9,581 nucleotides of DNA from JBBCJM01 sp037190175 (GTDB lineage: Bacteria > Pseudomonadota > Alphaproteobacteria > Rhodobacterales > Rhodobacteraceae), in contig JBBCJM010000229.1 of NCBI GenBank assembly GCA_037190175.1, forward strand, positions 1 through 9,581. Direction: 5' to 3'. The position numbers and the translations under genes are program-made. A model generated the notes under the pieces. The model worked only from the letters and a program-made list of their open reading frames with translations, did not search any database and had not been told where the DNA came from. Positions 4,768 to 9,581 of the stretch are shown here, piece by piece. Numbering within the stretch: position 1 is the first letter of the stretch; the number at the start of each line of letters is the position of its first letter.

Positions 4768-5807
4768 GCCAGCCGGCCCTCGAAGCGGGCGCCCCGCCCG
4801 GGCTCGATCCGGCCGATGAGGGATACGGTCTCCCCCTCGGCCCGCAGCAGGCCGGCCAGGGCCTCGGCGCGCTCGGGCGCCACCGCCAGCACCATGCCGA
4901 TGCCGCAGTTGAAGGTCTTCAGCAGTTCCCCCTCCGCCATCCCCGCGGTATCGCGCAGCCAGCGGAACACCGGGGGCAGTTGCCAGGCCGTCAGGTCGAT
5001 CACGCAGCCCAGGCCTTCGGGACAGAACCGCGGCGGGTTCTCGGCCAGCCCGCCGCCGGTGACATGGGCCAGCCCATGCACCCCGCCGGCCCGGATCGCC
5101 GCCAGCACCTGCCTGACGTAAAGCCGCGTCGGCACCAGCAGCGCCTCGCCGAGGGTGCCCGGGCCGAAGGGGCTGGGCGAGGCCCAGTCGAGCCCCGCCA
5201 GATCCACCACCTTGCGCACGAAGGAATAGCCGTTGGAATGCACCCCGTCCGAGGCGAGGCCCAGCAGCACGTCGCCCTCCGCCACCCCCTGCGGCAGATG
5301 CGCCCCCCGCTCCATCGCCCCCACCGCGAAGCCGGCCAGGTCGAAGTCGCCGCCGTGGTACATCCCCGGCATCTCGGCGGTCTCGCCCCCCACCAGCGCG
5401 CAGCCCGAGGCCGCGCAGCCCCGGGCGATCCCCTCCACCACCCGGGCGGCCTGATCCACGTCCAGCCGGCCGGTGGCGAAATAGTCCAGGAAGAACAGCG
5501 GCTCCGCCCCCTGGCAGACCAGGTCGTTCACGCACATGGCCACCAGGTCGGTGCCGATCCCGTCCAGGATCCCGGTGTCGATGGCGATGCGCAGCTTGGT
5601 GCCAACGCCGTCGGTCGCCGCCACCAGCACCGGGTCGGAATAGCCCGCGGCCTTCAGGTCGAACAGCGCGCCGAAGCCGCCCAGCCCCCCCATCACCCCC
5701 GGCCGGTCGGTGGCCTTCGCCGCGGGCTTGATCCGCTCCACCAGCGCATTGCCCGCGTCGATGTCCACCCCGGCCTGGGCATAGGTCAGCCCGTTCCCTT
5801 CCGCCAT
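4764..5807 (-). CDS. purM: phosphoribosylformylglycinamidine cyclo-ligase (AIR synthetase)
   Basis: 347 aa, normal for the family. It converts FGAM to AIR with ATP, the fifth step of the pathway. Recognisable parts are LTYAQAGVDIDAGN near the N-terminus, GGFGALFDL (43-51), the ATP-site ATDGVGTKL (64-72), DLVCQGAEPLFFLDYF (95-110), GGETAEMPGMY (140-150), SDGVHSNGYS (186-195) and HVTGGGLAENPPR (248-260). All are intact. I place the start at 5807 (MAEGNGL) rather than the longer frame beginning at 5864, because AGGAGG lies 8 bases before it and the family N-terminus begins here. It is the first gene of the purM-purN operon and is divergent from the tRNA gene. A weak possible promoter (TTGCGC, 17 bp, TAAGGC on the minus strand) lies within 5808-5880; no purine riboswitch is seen. 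Confidence 0.97.
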   Translation of the reverse strand: MAEGNGLTYAQAGVDIDAGNALVERIKPAAKATDRPGVMGGLGGFGALFDLKAAGYSDPVLVAATDGVGTKLRIAIDTGILDGIGTDLVAMCVNDLVCQGAEPLFFLDYFATGRLDVDQAARVVEGIARGCAASGCALVGGETAEMPGMYHGGDFDLAGFAVGAMERGAHLPQGVAEGDVLLGLASDGVHSNGYSFVRKVVDLAGLDWASPSPFGPGTLGEALLVPTRLYVRQVLAAIRAGGVHGLAHVTGGGLAENPPRFCPEGLGCVIDLTAWQLPPVFRWLRDTAGMAEGELLKTFNCGIGMVLAVAPERAEALAGLLRAEGETVSLIGRIEPGRGARFEGRLA

Positions 5808-5870
5808 CGCCGGCCCTCCTGTCGCCACGCCCGGCGCCTTACGCCAAACCCCGCAGCCGCGCAACGAGGC

Positions 5871-5899
5871 TTGACCGCCCGCCGCCCACGCCCTAACCC
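5871..5899 (+). promoter_or_regulatory. sigma-70-type promoter of the CAT tRNA gene
   Basis: TTGACC (5871-5876) is followed by a 17-bp spacer and TAACCC (5894-5899). Transcription would start near 5906, about 20 bp before the mature tRNA 5' end. The -35 matches consensus at five of six positions. A divergent -10 with C-rich ending is common for stable-RNA promoters in this group. This is the best promoter match in the window. Confidence 0.6.
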
Positions 5900-5925
5900 G
5901 AAGCGGCCTTCCGCGCCTGCGAGGG

Positions 5926-6002
5926 GGGCCTGTAGCTCAATTGGTCAGAGCAGGGCGCTCATAACGCCTTGGTTGGGGGTTCGAGTCCCTCCGGGCCTAC
6001 CA
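5926..6002 (+). tRNA. tRNA with anticodon CAT (probably tRNA-Ile2, otherwise elongator tRNA-Met)
   Basis: The cloverleaf is complete. The acceptor is GGGCCTG / CGGGCCT with discriminator A (5999) and encoded CCA (6000-6002). The D-arm starts AGCTC and closes GAGC. The anticodon stem GGGCG / CGCCT encloses loop CTCATAA with CAT at 5960-5962. The T-arm is GGGGG-TTCGAGT-CCCTC. Total length is 77 nt. The anticodon stem lacks the three consecutive G:C pairs of initiator tRNA-Met, and position 1:72 is a G:U pair, so it is not fMet. The body resembles alphaproteobacterial tRNAs read as isoleucine after TilS converts C34 to lysidine (decoding AUA), but automatic annotation would call it Met; the isotype is an inference. 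It sits 43 bp before rnr on the same strand. Confidence 0.96.
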
Positions 6003-6045
6003 ATCCCCCTTGGGCAGGGCAGTCGCTCCGTGGTAGGGCGGGCGC

Positions 6046-8253
6046 ATGGAGCAGCTTCCCGACAAGACCGCGATCCGCGCCTTTCTGGCCGAGAACCCCG
6101 GGCTCACCACCCGGCGCGACATCGCCCGCGCCTTCGGCATCCGCGGGGCGGGGGCGAAGGCGGACCTCAAGCGCCTGCTGCGCGAGATGGAGGAGGAGGA
6201 CGGCATCGCCCCCCGCAAACGGCGGGAGCGCAGGGGCCTGCCGCCCGTGGGCATCCTGCGGGTGCTGCCGCCGGACGAAAGCGGCGACCTCTTCGCCCGG
6301 CCGGAGGGGGCCGAGGACGGCCCGCTGATCGCGGTGATCCCCCGCAAGGGCGGGCCGGCGCTGGGCGCGGGCGACCGCATCCTCGCCCATATCGACCCCG
6401 CGGGCGAGGGCCATCAGGCCCGCCTCATCCGCCGGCTGGACGCGCCGGCCAGCCGGGTGCTGGGCATCTTCCGCAAGGGGGCCGAGGGCGGCCGCATCCT
6501 GCCGGTGGACAAGGGCGAGGGGCGCGAGTGGCAGGTCGCCGGCGCCGACACCATGGGCGCCCGCGACGGCGAACTGGTGGAGGCCGAGCCTGCGGGCCCC
6601 CGCCGCCTGGGCCTGCCCCGCGCCCGCATCGTCGCCCGGCTGGGCGATCCCGGGGCGCCGAAGGCGGTCAGCCTGATCGCCATCCACCAACACGGCATCC
6701 CCGACCGCTTTCCCGACGCAGTGCTGCTGGAGGCCGAGGCGGCGACCGAGGCCCCGATGGGACAAAGGACCGACCTGCGCGACCTGCCGCTCATCACCAT
6801 CGACCCCGAGGATGCCCGCGACCGTGACGATGCGGTCTTCGCGGAACCCGACCATGCCACCGACAACCCCGAGGGGCATGTGGTCTGGGTCGCCATCGCC
6901 GATGTGGCGCATTACGTGCGCCCGCAGACGGCGCTGGACCGCGAGGCGCGGAAGCGCGGCAATTCCACCTATTTCCCCGACCGGGTGGTGCCGATGCTGC
7001 CCGACCGGCTGTCGGGCGACCTCTGCTCGCTGCACGCGGATGTGGACCGGCCCTGCCTGGCGGTGCGGATGCGGCTGTCGTCCTCCGGCGAGCTGATCTC
7101 CGCCCGTTTCGTGCGGGGGATGATGCGGTCGGTCGCCTCGCTCAGCTACGGGCAGGTGCAGGCGGCGATGGACGGCGCGGCGGACGAGGCCACCGCGCCC
7201 TTGATGGAGCGGGTGATCCGGCCGCTCTATGCCGCCTATCACGCCGCCGCCCGGGCGCGGGCGATCCGCCAGCCGCTGGACCTCGACCTGCCCGAACGCC
7301 GGATCGTGCTGGACGAGGAGGGCCGCGTGCTGTCCGTGGCCTTCAAGGACCGGCTGGAGGCGCACCGGCTGATCGAGGAGTTCATGGTGCTGGCCAACGT
7401 CGCCGCGGCCGAGGAACTGCAGCGCCTGCGCCGGCCGCTGCTCTACCGCGTGCACGAGGAGCCCTCGCCCGAGAAGCTCGACGCGCTGCGCGAGGTGGCC
7501 CAGGCTTCGGGGCTGGTGCTGGCCAAGGGGCAGGTGCTGAAGACGCAACACCTCAACCGGCTGCTGGCGCAGGCGCAGGGGACGGATTTCGACGAACTGA
7601 TCAACCTCGCCACCCTGCGGTCGATGACGCAGGCCTATTACGCGCCGCAGAACTTCGGCCATTTCGGGCTGGCGCTGCGGAACTATGCGCATTTCACCTC
7701 GCCGATCCGGCGCTATTCCGACCTGATCGTGCACCGGGCGCTGATCGCCGGGCATGGCTGGGGCGACGACGGGCTCTCGGCCGAGGACATCGGCTTGCTG
7801 GAGGAGACCGCCAAGCAGATCTCCGAGGCCGAGCGCCGCTCGATGGCGGCCGAGCGCGACACGACCGACCGCTACCTGGCCGCCTGGCTGTCGGAACGGG
7901 TGGGGCAGGAGTTCACCGGCCGCATCTCGGGCGTGCAGCGGTTCGGGCTCTTCGTGAAGCTGGACGAGAGCGGGGCGGACGGGCTGGTGCCGATCCGCGA
8001 GGTGGGGCGCGAGTACTTCCACTTCGACCCCGACGCGCAGGCGCTGGTGGGGGCGGACAGCGGCACGGCGATCGGCATCGGCCAGCGGGTCCGGGTGCGG
8101 CTGGCCGAGGCGGTGCCGACCTCGGGCGGGCTGATCCTGGAACTGCTGGAACTCGAGGACCGCCCCCTGCCCCCCGGCCGCCGCCCCGGCCCCCGCGGCA
8201 AGGGCCGCAGGGGAACCGTCCCCGCGCGCGGGGTGCGGCGCAGCCGGCGGTAG
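6046..8253 (+). CDS. rnr: ribonuclease R (RNB-family 3'-5' exoribonuclease)
   Basis: 735 aa. A helix-turn-helix-like N-terminal domain (about 1-60, NPGLTTRRDIARAFGIRG) precedes cold-shock-like segments (about 65-225). The catalytic RNB domain begins near 240, with ITIDPEDARDRDDAVF carrying Asp253, Asp259, Asp261 and Asp262, equivalents of the metal-binding aspartates. The RNB end motif NYAHFTSPIRRYSDLIVH is at about 546-563. An S1 RNA-binding domain follows (about 618-702, GQEFTGRISGVQRFGLFVKL), then a short Arg/Gly-rich basic tail (about 710-735). RNase R degrades structured RNA processively and contributes to rRNA/tRNA quality control and trans-translation. The residue following the DARD aspartate is Arg (R260), where E. 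coli has Phe. The ATG at 6046 matches the family N-terminus; its Shine-Dalgarno (AGGGCGG) is modest. Transcription may come from the tRNA promoter 43 bp upstream, since no strong terminator or separate promoter is visible between them. Confidence 0.97.
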   Translation: MEQLPDKTAIRAFLAENPGLTTRRDIARAFGIRGAGAKADLKRLLREMEEEDGIAPRKRRERRGLPPVGILRVLPPDESGDLFARPEGAEDGPLIAVIPRKGGPALGAGDRILAHIDPAGEGHQARLIRRLDAPASRVLGIFRKGAEGGRILPVDKGEGREWQVAGADTMGARDGELVEAEPAGPRRLGLPRARIVARLGDPGAPKAVSLIAIHQHGIPDRFPDAVLLEAEAATEAPMGQRTDLRDLPLITIDPEDARDRDDAVFAEPDHATDNPEGHVVWVAIADVAHYVRPQTALDREARKRGNSTYFPDRVVPMLPDRLSGDLCSLHADVDRPCLAVRMRLSSSGELISARFVRGMMRSVASLSYGQVQAAMDGAADEATAPLMERVIRPLYAAYHAAARARAIRQPLDLDLPERRIVLDEEGRVLSVAFKDRLEAHRLIEEFMVLANVAAAEELQRLRRPLLYRVHEEPSPEKLDALREVAQASGLVLAKGQVLKTQHLNRLLAQAQGTDFDELINLATLRSMTQAYYAPQNFGHFGLALRNYAHFTSPIRRYSDLIVHRALIAGHGWGDDGLSAEDIGLLEETAKQISEAERRSMAAERDTTDRYLAAWLSERVGQEFTGRISGVQRFGLFVKLDESGADGLVPIREVGREYFHFDPDAQALVGADSGTAIGIGQRVRVRLAEAVPTSGGLILELLELEDRPLPPGRRPGPRGKGRRGTVPARGVRRSRR

Positions 8254-8279
8254 GGATTGCGGGCGCTGCGCGGGCGGAG

Positions 8280-8425
8280 AGCGCCGGGGGGTTTCACACC
8301 CCCCGGACCCCCCGTGGAGTATTTCTCCAAGATGAGGGACAGTTTGATGCAAATTGTCCCTCATCTGCTTTCTTTGGTGTCTCAAGTATCCTGCGGGGGT
8401 CCGGGGGTGCAAAACCCCCGGCGCT
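8280..8425. repeat. 146-bp compound palindrome between convergent genes (repeat element / terminator)
   Basis: The two ends are imperfect inverted copies of each other. Each starts AGCGCCGGGGG, contains a small hairpin (8284-8306 with a TTTCACA loop; 8401-8421 with a TGCAAAA loop) and continues into CCGGACCCCC. The centre is a strong hairpin 8331-8365: arms GATGAGGGACA / TGTCCCTCATC (11 bp), extended by five more pairs including one G:U. The arms between (GTGGAGTATTTCTCC on the left, ATACTTGAGACACC on the right complement) are only partly matched. The region carries no open gene. It lies 27 bp after the rnr stop and 25 bp from the dehydrogenase stop, so it likely ends both transcripts. Similar CCGGACCCCC...GGAGTATTT repeats occur widely in Rhodobacterales by my recollection. 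Confidence 0.65.
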
Positions 8426-8449
8426 TTCCATCCGCGCAACGTCCGGGGG

Positions 8450-9580
8450 TCAGAACACCACGACCGAGCGGATGCTTTCCCCCCTGTGCATCAGTTCGAA
8501 GCCCTCGTTGATGCGCTCCAGCGGCAGGACGTGGGTGATCATCGGGTCGATCTCGATCTTGCCCTGCATGTACCAGTCCACGATCCCGGGCACGTCGGTG
8601 CGGCCGCGGGCGCCGCCGAAGGCCGTGCCCTTCCAAACCCGCCCGGTGACCAGCTGGAAGGGCCGCGTCTCGATGACCGCGCCGGCCGGCGCCACCCCGA
8701 TCACCACCGACTGGCCCCAGCCGCGGTGCGTGCATTCCAGCGCCGCCCGCATCACCTTCACGTTGCCGGTGCAGTCGAAGCTGTAGTCCACCCCGCCGAT
8801 CCGGTCGAAGGGCGTGCGGGTCATGCCGACGATATGGCTGACGATATCTCCCTCGATCTCGGTCGGGTTGACGAAATGGGTCATCCCGAAGCGTTCGCCC
8901 CATTCGCGCTTGCCGTCGTTGATGTCGACCCCGATGATCATGTCGGCCCCGGCCAGCCGCAGGCCCTGGATCACGTTGAGCCCGATGCCCCCCAGGCCGA
9001 AGACCGCCGCGGTCGCGCCCACCTCGACCTTGGCGGTGTTGATCACCGCGCCGATCCCGGTGGTGACCCCGCAGCCGATGTAGCAGATCTTCTCGAAGGG
9101 CGCGTCCTCGCGCACCCTGGCCAGGGCGATCTCGGGCAGCACCGTGTGGTTGGCGAAGGTCGAGCAGCCCATGTAGTGGAAGATCGGCGTGCCGTCGGGC
9201 ATCGAGAACCGGGTGGTCCCGTCGGGCATCAGCCCCTTGCCCTGCGTCTCGCGGATCGCGGTGCAGAGGTTGGTCTTGCGGCTGAGGCAGGAGGGGCATT
9301 CGCGGCATTCGGGGGTATAGAGCGGGATCACGTGGTCGCCGGGCTTCAGGGTCTTCACCCCCGGGCCCACCTTCACCACCACGCCGGCGCCCTCGTGGCC
9401 CAGGATGCAGGGGAACAGCCCCTCGGGATCCGCGCCCGAGAGCGTGAAGTCGTCGGTATGGCACAGCCCCGTCGCCTTCACCTCCACCAGGACCTCGCCC
9501 TCCCGCGGGTCCTCCAGCTCAACCTCCATGATCTCCAGCGGTCTCCCCGCGGCAACCGCCACGGCAGCTCGGGTGCGCAT
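8450..9580 (-). CDS. frmA: S-(hydroxymethyl)glutathione dehydrogenase / class III alcohol dehydrogenase
   Basis: 376 aa, complete: the ATG is at 9578-9580, one base from the window edge, so its promoter and RBS are outside. It oxidises S-hydroxymethylglutathione (formaldehyde plus GSH) to S-formylglutathione with NAD+, and the same enzyme can act as S-nitrosoglutathione reductase. Catalytic zinc ligands are Cys40, His62-Glu63 and Cys170. The structural zinc site is Cys92, Cys95, Cys98 and Cys106. The Rossmann motif GLGGIG is at 195-200. The class III signature IRETQGKGLMPDG carries the Arg (Arg110) expected to bind the glutathione carboxylate. The family C-terminus ESIRSVVVF is present. It corresponds to AdhI of Rhodobacter and FlhA of Paracoccus. 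A partner formyl-GSH hydrolase is not in the window but could lie beyond either end. Confidence 0.96.
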   Translation of the reverse strand: MRTRAAVAVAAGRPLEIMEVELEDPREGEVLVEVKATGLCHTDDFTLSGADPEGLFPCILGHEGAGVVVKVGPGVKTLKPGDHVIPLYTPECRECPSCLSRKTNLCTAIRETQGKGLMPDGTTRFSMPDGTPIFHYMGCSTFANHTVLPEIALARVREDAPFEKICYIGCGVTTGIGAVINTAKVEVGATAAVFGLGGIGLNVIQGLRLAGADMIIGVDINDGKREWGERFGMTHFVNPTEIEGDIVSHIVGMTRTPFDRIGGVDYSFDCTGNVKVMRAALECTHRGWGQSVVIGVAPAGAVIETRPFQLVTGRVWKGTAFGGARGRTDVPGIVDWYMQGKIEIDPMITHVLPLERINEGFELMHRGESIRSVVVF

Positions 9581-9581
9581 C

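Noticed and set aside
5808..5870. Purine riboswitch or PurR-type operator upstream of purM
   Set aside because: The leader is short, with no conserved purine aptamer core and no convincing palindromic operator; only a weak promoter-like pair is visible.
5926..6002. Initiator tRNA-fMet, or an att site for an integrated element at the tRNA 3' end
   Set aside because: The anticodon stem lacks the GGG/CCC initiator pairs. Downstream is the housekeeping gene rnr with no integrase and no visible duplicate of the tRNA 3' end in the window.
5959..8439. An 826-codon open frame antisense to rnr
   Set aside because: The sense strand encodes a full RNase R with catalytic motifs. The antisense product is His/Gly/Arg/Pro-rich with no recognisable domain, as expected of a mirror frame in high-GC coding DNA.
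8382..9464. A 360-codon open frame on the same strand as the dehydrogenase, in another frame
   Set aside because: It overlaps a perfectly conserved class III alcohol dehydrogenase and translates to an Arg/Gly/His-rich low-complexity sequence without motifs.

Overview
The window is very GC-rich, with G/C-ending codons throughout, and reads as chromosomal DNA from an alphaproteobacterium, most likely of the Rhodobacterales (Rhodobacter/Paracoccus relatives). The basis is the protein character (glutathione-dependent formaldehyde dehydrogenase close to remembered Rhodobacter/Paracoccus enzymes, a Hint-domain protein of the type common in that group) and the GC-rich palindromic repeats between convergent genes. 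This placement comes from memory of family members, not from a search.

Layout. Left: a possible 3' end of an unrecognised + strand gene (3-107), a hairpin (135-173), then ribonuclease D on the minus strand (220-1377). A divergent intergenic region leads to a Rid-superfamily protein (1523-1915, +). Next is an accessory patch: a ParD/CopG-like antitoxin (2001-2240) whose partner ParE-like toxin survives only as a frameshifted, internally deleted remnant (2237-2372). This remnant abuts a 185-bp element with 14-bp terminal inverted repeats (2369-2553). About 200 bp of hairpin-rich non-coding DNA follows, then a Hint-domain protein (2751-3749) overlapping by one base a small DUF454/YbaN membrane protein (3749-4105).

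Middle: a cluster of three consecutive palindromes (4109-4175) separates these + strand genes from the convergent purine operon purM-purN (minus strand, 5807 to 4180, genes overlapping by GTGA). Divergent from purM, a tRNA gene with anticodon CAT (5926-6002, encoded CCA) has a good promoter (5871-5899) and lies only 43 bp ahead of rnr, encoding RNase R (6046-8253). A 146-bp compound palindrome (8280-8425) separates rnr from the convergent gene for S-(hydroxymethyl)glutathione dehydrogenase (8450-9580, minus), whose start codon lies one base inside the window edge.

Function. Most genes are housekeeping: RNA turnover and maturation (rnd, rnr, tRNA), purine synthesis (purM, purN) and formaldehyde detoxification. 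The less ordinary part is 1916-4180, which contains a decayed toxin-antitoxin locus, a MITE-like element, a Hint-domain protein of unknown role and a repeat cluster. It lies between purMN and rnd, which share orientation, and may be a site of gene gain. I see no clear sign of a large undescribed system. The best leads are the orphaned antitoxin with its toxin relic, the two palindromic repeat families, and the Hint/YbaN pair.
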